From Cordilura impudica (lineage: Eukaryota > Arthropoda > Insecta > Diptera > Scathophagidae), in NCBI GenBank assembly GCA_963682025.1, contig OY821519.1, positions 109,681,764-109,745,763 on the forward strand: a stretch of 64,000 nt of DNA. The letters run 5' to 3'. Shown here in pieces: positions 33,427 to 43,264 of this stretch. Positions within the stretch are counted from its first letter, which is position 1. The number at the start of each line of letters is the position of its first letter. Under the pieces are notes generated by a model. That model saw only the letters and a program-made list of their open reading frames with translations. It had not been told where the DNA came from and ran no database searches. A program made the translations under genes and the position numbers.

Positions 33427-34732
33427 ACGGGTGATTTTTTAAGAGCTTGATAACTTTTTTTTAAAAAAAAACGCATAAAATTTGCAAAATCTCATCGGTT
33501 CTTTATTTGAAACGTTAGATTGGTCCATGACATTTACTTTTTGAAGATAATTTCATTTAAATGTTGACCGCGGCTGCGTCTTAGGTGGTCCATTCGGAAA
33601 GTCCAATTTTGGGCAACTTTTTCGAGCATTTCGGCCGGAATAGCCCGAATTTCTTCGGAAATGTTGTCTTCCAAAGCTGGAATAGTTGCTGGCTTATTTC
33701 TGTAGACTTTAGACTTGACGTAGCCCCACAAAAAAAAGTCTAAAGGCGTCAAATCGCATGATCTTGGTGGCCAACTTACCGGTCCATTTCTTGAGATGAA
33801 TTGTTCTCCGAAGTTTTCCCTCAAAATGGCCATAGAATCGCGAGCTGTGTGGCATGTAGCGCCATCTTGTTGAAAACACATGTCAACCAAGTTCAGTTCT
33901 TCCATTTTTGGCAACAAAAAGTTTGTTAGCATCGAACGATAGCGATCGCCATTCACCGTAACGTTGCGTCCAACAGCATCTTTGAAAAAATACGGTCCAA
34001 TGATTCCACCAGCGTACAAACCACACCAAACAGTGCATTTTTCGGGATGCATGGGCAGTTCTTGAACGGCTTCTGGTTGCTCTTCACTCCAAATACGGCA
34101 ATTTTGCTTATTTACGAAGCCATTCAACCAGAAATGAGCCTCATCGCTGAACAAAATTTGTCGATAAAAAAGCGGATTTTCTGCCAACTTTTCTAGGGCC
34201 CATTCACTGAAAATTAGACGTTGTGGCAGATCGTTCGGCTTCAGTTCTTGCACGAGCTGTATTTTATACGGTTTTACACCAAGATCTTTGCGTAAAATCT
34301 TCCATGTGGTCGAATAACACAAACCCAATTGCTGCGAACGGCGACGAATCGACATTTCACGGTCTTCAGTAACACTCTCAGAAACAGACGCAATATTCTC
34401 TTCTGTACGCACTGTACGCATTCGTGTGGTTGGTTTAATGTCCAATAAAGTAAACTGAGTGCGAAACTTGGTCACAATCGCATTAATTGTTTGCTCACTT
34501 GGCCGATTATGTAGACCATAAATCGGACGTAAAGCGCGAAACACATTTCGAACCGAACACTGATTTTGGTAATAAAATTCAATGATTTGCAAGCGTTGCT
34601 CGTTAGTAAGTCTATTCATGATGAAATGTCAAAGCATACTGAGCATCTTTCTCTTTGACACCATGTCTGAAATCCCACGTGATCTGTCAAATACTAATGC
34701 ATGAAAATCCTAACCTCAAAAAAATCACCCGT
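33427..34732 (-). mobile_element. DD41D mariner-like (rosa-type) element, intact copy
   Basis: 1306 bp, ACGGGTGATTTTTT at the left and its complement at the right, with TA on each side (33425-33426 and 34733-34734). One open transposase frame fills most of it. Copy 1 at 6548 is nearly identical apart from three lesions. Both ends, the target duplication and the gene are intact, so this copy may still be able to move, or could supply transposase to relatives. Confidence 0.93.
33534..34619 (-). CDS. DD41D mariner-like transposase, 361 aa, intact
   Basis: Cut-and-paste transposase acting on the flanking inverted repeats in the nucleus. The start chosen is MNRLTNEQRLQIIEFYYQNQ, as in the other copy. 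The N-terminal third carries two helix-turn-helix regions (about residues 5-60 and 85-130). The catalytic domain has FSDEAHFWLNG (about 157-167), FQQDGATCHTAR and CDLTPLDFFLWGY, with 41 residues between the second and third Asp. 361 residues is a usual length for mariner-type enzymes. One visible difference from copy 1 is Cys for Trp just before the second Asp motif (MCFQQD against MWFQQD); whether that affects activity cannot be told. No introns. Confidence 0.93.
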   Translation of the reverse strand: MNRLTNEQRLQIIEFYYQNQCSVRNVFRALRPIYGLHNRPSEQTINAIVTKFRTQFTLLDIKPTTRMRTVRTEENIASVSESVTEDREMSIRRRSQQLGLCYSTTWKILRKDLGVKPYKIQLVQELKPNDLPQRLIFSEWALEKLAENPLFYRQILFSDEAHFWLNGFVNKQNCRIWSEEQPEAVQELPMHPEKCTVWCGLYAGGIIGPYFFKDAVGRNVTVNGDRYRSMLTNFLLPKMEELNLVDMCFQQDGATCHTARDSMAILRENFGEQFISRNGPVSWPPRSCDLTPLDFFLWGYVKSKVYRNKPATIPALEDNISEEIRAIPAEMLEKVAQNWTFRMDHLRRSRGQHLNEIIFKK

Positions 34733-34970
34733 TAATAACAAATTAAATACTATAAAATCGGAAACTTAAAAAAAAAAAACTTCAAAAAATAACTCTTCAA
34801 TTGTCTTTAGAAATAGGATAGCCTCGATAATATCCGGCTTCATTGATGCTCTCAAATCGGTTCTGCGGTCACTCCTTTCGGTAACAATGTCGCGGTGATC
34901 AGAGCAGCACCCTGGATAATGTCAGGGTACTTTGAAATTGCACCTTTTTTGCAAAATTTGAAGAACGGCC

Positions 34971-35580
34971 CACAGTGGCTGAAAATTGTTTTTCATTGGC
35001 CAAATTTCTGTGACTTTTGAAACGATCAAACTATTTAAGTGATTCTTTCTCTGGTGGGTAGATAATTAGTTGGACTTGACTTCGCTTTAATTGCATTAAA
35101 ATTGATTGAGTACTTTTTAAGAAATTCTAGGTCTAAGTTGAACCAATCATTTTTTTAACTTTTAGCGTGAAATATGGGTTTTTATTTTTTTATTTATTAA
35201 AAAATGTCATATTTGGAATTTAATAATAACTACAAACATTTTTTGTAATAATGGGATTTTTTTTTAATGTTTACACTAAAAAAAGTGTGTACACTCAAAA
35301 AAAAAAAAGTAAAATCAACTGGAAATTTTGCTATTACTACTGAAAAATTAAAAATTTTTTGCTGTCAAATTTGCAAATTTATTTACACTCAAAGAATATT
35401 TCCACTTAAAAAAACGTTAGTAATGTTATCTAAAATTTACCATTTTTGCTGCCGCATTTGTCAATTTTTGCAAAATAAATCCGCTGAACTTTAGCGCAAT
35501 GATTCTGATTTTGATATGAAAATAAGGGTTTTTATTTTTTGAATCCTTCTTGATTATTAAAACATTTCATACATATGTGG
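34971..35580 (-). mobile_element. Transib 2 solo end fragment
   Basis: Begins CACAGTGGCTGAAAATTG and stays similar to 36143-36680 for about 500 bases (shared TTTTTCATTGGCCAAA, ATTGCATTAAAATTGATTGA and TTTGCTGTCAAATTTGC blocks). It then diverges and runs into the mini-me-like copy at about 35592. There is no opposite inverted repeat and no coding. It is either a deleted copy or a remnant of a non-autonomous member. Confidence 0.7.
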
Positions 35581-35591
35581 GTATAACCTTG

Positions 35592-36142
35592 CAAAAGCAA
35601 CTAAAAAAATTATAGTAGGTCTAGATCGACTATACGATACCATATGCAATGCGCTTTTGGCTGCAGATATAAAAAAGTTCATATCGGGTGCTATATTTAT
35701 ATGTGGACTAGGTCGAAAAATGGACCGATACTGAAAAAATATATACAAACCAAATTTGAGAACAATCTGTGTAATATTTTTTTTTATGGATTTAAGTGAA
35801 GATCGGGAAGCTGCTCTATATTGGGCCCATGACTAAGAATTGTCATATAGGGATAATTCTTGGACTACTGATTAATGGATATAATAAACACATACAACAA
35901 CAATTTAACTGAGATCAGATAATTTGGATCTTATGGCAATTTATGTCGATTTCATACGGGCCATTTGTATGGGGACTAGGTCTGAAAATGAACCAAATTT
36001 CACCAATTTCATAAGCGTTCATACTATATAAAGGCTTATATATCAAATTTTATCAAAATATATTCATATTTGCGACCTGTAGCTTGATTAGAAGGTTTAC
36101 ATGGACATACAGACGGACGGACGGCCGGACATTGCTAAATCG
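35592..36142 (+). mobile_element. Mini-me-like repeat, cut by Transib 2
   Basis: Begins ATTATAGTAGGTCTAGATCG, then CTATACGATACC. The middle blocks match the 25.7-kb copy. The core is GACGGACGGACGGCCGGAC (36112-36130), then ATTGCTAAATCG, where CACAGTGG of the Transib begins at 36143. The distal piece expected on the other side of the Transib was not found, so it was lost or the right flank was rearranged. Confidence 0.65.
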
Positions 36143-36869
36143 CACAGTGGCTGAAAATCGTATTTCATTGGCCAAAATTCCGCAACTTTTGAACCGATCA
36201 AAATATTTAAGTAATTTTTTTAATAGATAGATATTTAGTTCACCTTGACTGAGTTTTAATTGCATTAAAATTGATTGAGGACGTTTTAAAGAATTCTAGG
36301 TCAAAGTTGAACTTTTGATTTTTTTTAACTTTTAGAGTGAAATATGTGATTATTATTTTTTTATTTATTAAAAAATTTTATATTTGCATTTTAATAATAA
36401 TTATAAAAATTTTTTGTAATAATGGGAATTTTTTAATGTTACACTCAAAAAAATTTTTACACTAAAATAAATAGCAAAATCTTCAGTTGAGAAATTAAAA
36501 ATTTTTTGTTGTCAAATTTGCAAATTTGTTTACACTCAAATTTGTTTACACTTAAAAAAAAAAAACGTTAATAACATTATCTAAAAATCTTGCTGTTACT
36601 ACACAAAAATTTATTATTTTTTGCTGTCAAATTTGATAATTTTAAAACACATTTTAAAAATAAAAACTGCAATAGATTTTAATTGCATTTGTAACAATGG
36701 CAGGTTCTGTTTGTTATTATTTTTTACTAATACTATGTTTTTCGTACTTAAATAACAATGAAAGGCAATTATAATTATTATTCAGTTGACCCAAATATTG
36801 ATTGTAAATATTCCATATTTTGTTCTGTGTTATTTCTGTCCTTTAGTAGATTTGTGACTTCTTCATCTA

Positions 36870-39800
36870 AATCCCGATGTTCCACCGTTCATTGATTTCG
36901 AATACTCGAGATGAACAGAACTGACGTTGCCAATAATATATTAAATAGATCTTCATTTGTGGAATTTCGTGAAATTTTTCTAGTATTGTGCTCTCTATAA
37001 AATCTGTAATCCTTATTCCTTTTTGCCTGAGCCTCCTCTGATAGATCTCCAAGTGGCACCAAATGACATTTAATGACATTCTCTCCATGATAAAGGATTT
37101 TGTGAACTGTTGTAGACATATTTCTCCATGGGTTTTTGGTTGTATATATTTTTGCAGTTTCCTTAGCAGAAACTCCAAATTTTCTAGAGTCAATTTCTTC
37201 ATCGCACGCAAGTACTTCTAGGATTATTTTAAATCTGAAAATAAAGTTTAAATCCACTCCTGTTAGTTTAGATGCTGTTTCTGAATCTGAAAAGAATCTT
37301 CTTGCGGTATTGTCATCATTTGTATTGCCTGACCCTTGTTTTGGCTGATCCATAATCAATCCAAATTTGCGACATTCATCTTGAACATGTTTCTTTTTTG
37401 AACTTCTTAACTCTTTGCTGGTTTCGTTGTTTCTTATTGATACTGAAGACCCGAAATCCAAATCAAAACTGATTTTTAGTATGTGTTCCATAAGTCGTAT
37501 TCTTGCATGTAGTGTAGTAGTAGTAATAGTAGTAGTCATAATTCAAATTCATATGCATTGGTACTATCTAATGATTTTGTCGGGACTTGGTTTAATTGGC
37601 TTGACGTTGCTTGGCATAAAATGCAGCTGGATGCAGCCTTCGTGTTAGTCAAAGCCTGACCTACTTTTCCATCTATCATTGTCAGTACTAATTGGTAGCT
37701 TACTTCAATTTGCTGCCCATCTAACTGTAATTCTAATGGCTGTAGTGTGCAATTTGGGCCTTGATATCACTAACTTCTTCTTTAATGGAATCATGAGTTT
37801 CTTTTTTGAATTCAAATTTGATTGGCGTGCAGTATTTCGTAGAAGATGGTGTCTCATTTTTCCCAATATCCATTGTTTGTGTTGTGCAAGCCGAAGGCTC
37901 TGAATCTTCCAAAATCTTTTTCAATCGCAATGGTACAAATGATACGACGAACATATCTGAGTCCGAAATATTTTCACATACACATACATCCCCATTTACA
38001 AAAAAGAATTTACTTTGTGTTTCCATATTTCTTTAACTCATTTCCTTTTATTGATTGAAGCAAGCGTTCGGCTGTGTGATCAAGTAGAGATTGTAGTTGT
38101 ACCTCTGCCGGTATTGTGTAATTGTAATAGTGTCCTTTGATGGCAAACAGTCCATTTTAGCAGCGGTTATTTGATGATATGCTGGATATATATTTGAGCC
38201 TTTTTCAACCGCACGCAATCTGAGCTTAACAAAACACCAATATATTCCTGTTTTGCTAATTCCAAATCCAGAAATAATGCTAATGCCTCCTCATTTGTGA
38301 ACTGTTTTGCATCGGTCGGAGTTGGTATACTTTTAAGAATCCGTTTTGTTCTCACTGGACTAGCTTTAACAACTCTTTCAGTGATATCAACTTTGGTTAA
38401 TTGGTTCTGTGATCGTAATTGATGTAGGAAAGATTCTTTTATATTTGTGCAACCAATTTCATCGTTAACATCTTTAAGTTTCCGCCTCTTAGATCTATCG
38501 CTGCAGTTGTCCAATGATTTGCGTAGTCTTCCAGCCTTATCTTGATTTGTTGTTTCTGCAGCGACATTAAGTTGGCCTTCTGACCAGTTTGCACTTTTGA
38601 TGTGTAAACATCTATACGCGCAGGGGGGTAAATTTCTATTTCACAATACAATCGCAAAAACAGCGGTACACATCGGTGTGAGCTGAAGTGTAAATCGGTG
38701 TGACTTTATTTGATTGTATTTGTGAAAAAATTATGATATGTTCTTTTCTAAACATTTTCCAATTGTCTTTAAAAAACATTAATTGTATTTCAGAAAACAT
38801 CAATTGTATTTCAGAAACCATCAATATAATTTCAGAAAACATCATTTGAATTTCAGAAAACATAAATAGAATTTCAGAAAACATCAATATAATTTCAGAA
38901 AACATCATTCGAGTTTCAGAAAACATCAATTGAATTTCAGAAAACATCAATAGAATTTCAGAAAACATCACTTGAATTTCAGAAAACATAAATAGAATTT
39001 CAGAGAACATGAACATAATTTCAGAAAACATCATTCGAGTTTCAGAAAACATCAATTGAATTTCTGAAAACAACAATAGAATTTCAGAAAACATCAATTG
39101 TATTTCAGAAACCATCAATATAATTTCAGAAAACATCATTTGAACTTCAAAAAACATAAATAGAATTTCAGAAAACATCTATATAATTTCAGAAAACATC
39201 ATTCGAGTTTCAGAAAACTTCAATTGAATTTCAGAAAGCATCAATAGAATTTCAGAAAACATCAATTGTATTTCAGAAACCATCAATATAATTTCAGAAA
39301 ACATCATTTGAATTTCGGAAAACATAAATACAATTTCAGAAAACATCAATATAATTTCAGAAAAGATCATTTGAATTTCAGAAAATATAAATATAATTTC
39401 AGAAAACATCAATATAATTTCAGAAAATATCATTCGAGTTTCAGAAAACATCAATTGAATTTCAGAAAGCATCAATAGAATTTCAGAAAACATCAATTGT
39501 ATTTCAGAAACCATCAATATAATTTCAGAAAACATCATTTGAAATTCAGAAAACATAAATAGAATTTCAGAAAACATCAATATAATCTCAGAAAACATCA
39601 ATTGTATTTCAGAAACCATCAATATAATTTCAGAAAACATCATTTGAATTTCAGAAAACATAAATAGAATTTCAGAAAACATCAATATAATTTCAGAAAA
39701 CATCAATTGTATATCACAAACCATCAACATAATTTTAGAAAACATCAATTGTATTTCAGAAAACATCAATAGAATTTCAGAAAACATAAAATGAATTTCA

Positions 39801-40208
39801 GAAGACATCAATAAAATTTCAGAAAACGTCAATTGAATTTCAGAAAACATCAATTGCATTTCAGAAAACATCAATTGAATTTCAGAAAACAGCATAATCG
39901 ACTTATTTTTTATGCACTGGAAAATATGATGTTGATGTTTTCTTTAATTATTAGATGTTTACACATCTCCCTTGTGATCGGACTCACACGATTTTTTTTA
40001 TATAAAACTTTTGTTTACTGTAGCTAACTTCTTTGTAGCGTTTTTTTAGTGCTTTGACGAAATTAGATAATTGCTCTTGTATTTCGGTGCTACACGAATT
40101 TAAGTTTAATTTTATTTTAACGGAACTAAGAACATCTTCCTGGTTTTTGTTTCTAAAATACCCTTCGGCCAGTTCTTTATAACTGAAGTCTCCATATTTT
40201 TCTGAATA
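36870..40208 (-). pseudogene. RAG1-like Transib transposase, decayed, with minisatellite-bearing intron or insertion
   Basis: Upstream piece 40208-39988 has YKELAEGYFRNKNQEDVLSS and EQLSNFVKALKKRYKEV, resembling the N-terminal part of the 30.6-kb copy. It ends at a donor-like GTGTGAGT. An acceptor-like GCGCGTATAG precedes the next piece, starting at 38611 and holding LDNCSDRSKRRK and FTNEEALALFLDLELAKQEY. Later pieces: SSTKYCTPIK (near 37840), LTMIDGKV with CILC (37700-37640), TLHARIRLMEH, NTARRFF, TVHKILYHGENVI and LSEEAQAKRNKD (37539-36889). The D-of-DGSS block is missing; IDGK Asp, CxxC, HxxxxH and the SEE Glu remain. Frameshifts and stops show it is dead. Confidence 0.72.
38755..39897. 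repeat. 21-bp minisatellite (about 54 units)
   Basis: Tandem units of TTTCAGAAAACATCAATTGAA and close variants. Because 21 is a multiple of three, the minus strand stays open and encodes a heptad MFSEIQL repeat across 39895-38636, broken only by one TAG at 39179. The plus strand can also be open (NFRKHQY repeats, 39266-39478). Higher-order order is visible: groups ending ATTTGAA, ATAGAA, ATATAA and TTCGAG recur in the same sequence. It lies between the first and second pieces of the Transib 2 transposase. Coding use is unlikely. Confidence 0.9.
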
Positions 40209-41129
40209 TTTTTATTTGCGACTGTTATTGCTGAAATATGTTATAATATATTAATGTCGCTTTCTTATAAGCCTTCTCATAAGGCATCATACTATTATTC
40301 AAAGTAAAATAAAAAGGTAAGAAAATGGCTACCTAAAATATTATATAAAAATCCTATTATACAAATGAATTACATGTGTGTGTTTTCTTTACTACTTATT
40401 ATCATAAAAAGGTATGATAATAAAAAAACACAGATTACTAATGAATTACATCCTCTGTGTATTGAAATTCTTACTTACAAATATATTACGGTAATAGAAC
40501 AAATAATGACTATTATAAGCTATAAAATACCTCAAGCACAAATTTAATACACCATTGTATACGAGTACTTATAGCGCAGTTTAAATTATCATAATTTGAA
40601 TTTTTTTTAGAGTAATTTCATTGTTCTACCCGCGGATCGTCACGGGTGCAAAAGTATAAATAGGGTTAAAGAGGACACTTTCACATTTCTTCGGGTGGTA
40701 TACGTTTCTTGTTCGCTTTTGTTTCCTAGAAGTTCTATTCCACTTAATTTGAAATTTGAGAAAAATATAGTAGTTTCATAAATATTTCATAACGCCCCTA
40801 ATATTAAACGGTAGAGCTGTGACCACTTACAACAGCTAAAGACTAGAATCCTACCAATATTACAAAAAAGACCGCAGGTCATTATCGATGAGAGCTTGCG
40901 AGTAGTAATAATTTATTTATGATTAAAAACAAAAAAAATCACCTCTTTCTGAAAGTAAAAAAACAGTTGAGTTTGACAGCATGCCACGCCCACAATTAGC
41001 AATGGTTTAACCTAATTTTTTGGCTGCCTTAATCCGGATATATTAGCTACAAAAAGGCGTTAAAACTTTAAAACTCGGTGACAAAAAAATTAGACTTCAA
41101 TGAAATCAAAATTTCAGCCACAGTGCGCC

Positions 41130-41812
41130 AGTTAAATGAAAGTCCACGAATACATTTGGTTGGAATGTTAATATGAACTGCTCTTTACTTTATTGTTTGC
41201 TATATTTTTATACAAAAATATTCTTAATCTAAAACTATAAATATTCAATAAAAAAATATGCTTATGCTATTGGTTTCTTTTATAGAATGTTTAATTGGTT
41301 GGTCATAAAACAATATTGTATTTTGTAGGAAGTAAATGACGAAAACAAAGTGAGTTTTTCATACGAAAGTTTATCGACACTTTGTTTTCGTTTTGAAACT
41401 GTAATTTTGGTGATTTGACATTTATTTTATTTTAAATGATTGAAATGAATAAACAAAATTTCAATACAAAGTTTATTAACTCTTTGTTCTAGTTTAATGA
41501 CGAAAACAAAGGTATCAAGTTTCAATGAATGAAGTAAGTTTCCATATGAAAGTTTATTAACACTTTGTTTTCGTTTAAAATTATAATTCTGTTAGTTTGA
41601 CATTTATTTCATTTTAAATGATGAACTGAAATAATTATTGAGTAAACAATTTTATTAATACAAAGTTTATTAACACTTTGTTCTAGTTATTAAAAATTAT
41701 AATTTTAATAATATGGTATTTATTTTATTCTTGGTAATTTATTCTTATGCTAGATATAGGGTTTTCAAGTTCGATGGAATCTGTTGAGTTCAGTGTTCCA
41801 TTGGACTTAACT
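41130..41812 (-). repeat. Errantivirus 3' LTR
   Basis: 683 bp, bounded by AGTTAAATG and GGACTTAACT on the plus strand. It contains partly duplicated segments: ATGACGAAAACAAAG occurs twice, and AAAGTTTAT..ACACTTTGTT occurs about three times. The boundary coincides with the end of Transib 2 plus a CGCC duplication. Confidence 0.93.
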
Positions 41813-41830
41813 CCTCCCTCCTTAGATTGA
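41813..41830 (-). other. Polypurine tract
   Basis: On the minus strand AAGGAGGGAGGAG directly precedes the 3' LTR (plus-strand complement CTCCTCCCTCCTT). This is the expected primer site for second-strand synthesis. Confidence 0.8.
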
Positions 41831-41848
41831 AAATTCTCCTGGATTTTC

Positions 41849-43264
41849 TTAAGAGATTTTTTTGTATTTCTTATAAATTATGATTATAAAAGTTAAACAT
41901 ATAATTGCAATACAGATAGTTAGAAAATAATTACCAATTATTGAATTAAAATGTATTGCTTTATGATATTTCAATTCTTCTATGGTTTTTATATGTTCCA
42001 CTTCATTTATAGCTATTTGATCCAAAGAAATGGTTGTTTCCATATTATTTAAATTTAAATTTGGTGATAATGCAAAACTGGTTTTATATTCTTTTTGTTT
42101 ATTTTCATAAATATTGCCATCAATTTTTATTTTGCAATCATTAAATGTAAGAAGTTGATTTCCACTTAAAACTAATTTCCTGCTGTCGCAGTTACTTTCT
42201 ACCTTTGCACCATTTACATTCTTTAGAAGCACCATTCCCTGTTCAACCTCTAAAATTTCTTCTTTATTATTGAGAATTTTGTAACACTTTTGCTTATTAC
42301 TAAAAATACATAGGTTTGATTTTTTTAGATTGGAAATATTTTGTTCGTTATTGTAATTGTAAACAGTATTATTGATAATAACAATTTCTTGTATTCTTAT
42401 ATCTAATTCAAAACCTTCCTTGTTTTTAATTGGCACAATCAATGATTTTGGGACTGTAATAATATTTAGTGGTATCTTTATAAAAAATACAATTTGTTCA
42501 TTCCGGTATTTAGCAACTGTTAATTGTATTTGTTGTAATTTATTGAAATCAATATTTAAATCATTAATTTCCTCTGGTGTTAGTATATTGTTAGTCATAA
42601 GATTGTGGTTAGCTGCAATAATATTATCTTGTATATGCTCAATCTGTTCGTCCAATGTTTTAATCTTTAGCACCAAATCAAGATAAAAAATGTGTGAAAA
42701 AATATCTAAGTTATTTTTGTCTATTGAATTGATTTTTGCCAGAATAATATCTCTATCCGATTCAATAGTGTGTTTTAAGTTAGTTAGTGTTTCATTGAAA
42801 TGATTTGTAATTTTTATTTGTTTGTTTGCGGTTTCTATTATATTATGATTATTGTTATCTATAATTTGTAAATGATTCTGTATTGTTTCCCTATCTTCTT
42901 CGTCCATAGTTCCTGCCATCCATTTCAGACCTGATCCCAAAACATTAGCTAAACCTCTTTTACCTCTATTCAATTGTAGAGTACGAAACTTTATTATAAC
43001 CCTGTTAAGCTGAGCTTGTAAGACTTGTTTATTTATGTTAGACTGCTGTATACTATTTTCAATGTGGCTAATTATTTCCTGGATTTCACTTAGATAAATG
43101 GTGTGAACTATCGTTGTATATGCTTCGACCATTGTTACATTGTCCAACTTAATTTCCGTATATCCACTGTTGCCTTCATTTATAGGTTGAATCAATAAGT
43201 TATTCATTACCGGTGATATTAGTAGGATTAGAATCGTAAGCCGTAATATCCAGTGAATCTGCAA
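41849..43264 (-). CDS. env: Errantivirus Env-like glycoprotein, 471 aa
   Basis: Envelope-like membrane protein of the baculovirus F type found in errantiviruses. Residues 1-20 look like a signal peptide with a hydrophobic stretch. A basic furin-type site RGKR lies at about 100-103, followed by a Gly/Leu-rich segment that fits a fusion peptide. A long Asn/Ile-rich ectodomain with coiled-coil-like stretches follows (about 120-260). One transmembrane helix lies at about 443-463, with a short basic KKYKK tail. The frame is full length and uninterrupted. It overlaps the end of pol by about 65 bases, so expression presumably needs a spliced transcript, as in gypsy. Whether it is functional cannot be judged from sequence. 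Confidence 0.88.
   Translation of the reverse strand: MQIHWILRLTILILLISPVMNNLLIQPINEGNSGYTEIKLDNVTMVEAYTTIVHTIYLSEIQEIISHIENSIQQSNINKQVLQAQLNRVIIKFRTLQLNRGKRGLANVLGSGLKWMAGTMDEEDRETIQNHLQIIDNNNHNIIETANKQIKITNHFNETLTNLKHTIESDRDIILAKINSIDKNNLDIFSHIFYLDLVLKIKTLDEQIEHIQDNIIAANHNLMTNNILTPEEINDLNIDFNKLQQIQLTVAKYRNEQIVFFIKIPLNIITVPKSLIVPIKNKEGFELDIRIQEIVIINNTVYNYNNEQNISNLKKSNLCIFSNKQKCYKILNNKEEILEVEQGMVLLKNVNGAKVESNCDSRKLVLSGNQLLTFNDCKIKIDGNIYENKQKEYKTSFALSPNLNLNNMETTISLDQIAINEVEHIKTIEELKYHKAIHFNSIIGNYFLTICIAIICLTFIIIIYKKYKKIS

Larger units (their letters stand above)
36143..41125 (-). mobile_element. Transib transposon 2 (RAG1-type), about 5 kb
   Basis: Left end CACAGTGGCTGAAAATC at 36143. Right end, read on the minus strand from 41125, CACTGTGGCTGAAATTT. 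Both then share ATTTCATTG at positions 20-28. Inside is a decayed RAG1-like transposase on the minus strand (36870-40208), a different subfamily from the 28.1-kb copy, interrupted by a 1.1-kb minisatellite. Its right end is immediately followed by the 4-bp target duplication of the errantivirus at 41130. No 5-bp duplication for the Transib itself was found. Confidence 0.78.

Noticed and set aside
36508..36600. Short repeats of TTTACACTCAAA as a transcription factor array
   Set aside because: Irregular, AT-rich, and shared with the decayed solo Transib end; no conserved spacing.
37415..37903. Plus-strand hydrophobic frames in the Transib 2 region
   Set aside because: Antisense shadows of the transposase remnants.
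38439..38657. 72-residue minus frame as a separate gene
   Set aside because: It overlaps the Transib 2 transposase frame (LDNCSDRSKRRK) and is its shadow.
38636..39895. Long minus-strand frames encoding MFSEIQL heptads as a novel coiled-coil protein
   Set aside because: The openness follows from a 21-bp tandem unit; the opposite strand is also partly open, and a TAG splits the frame. A minisatellite is the simpler reading.
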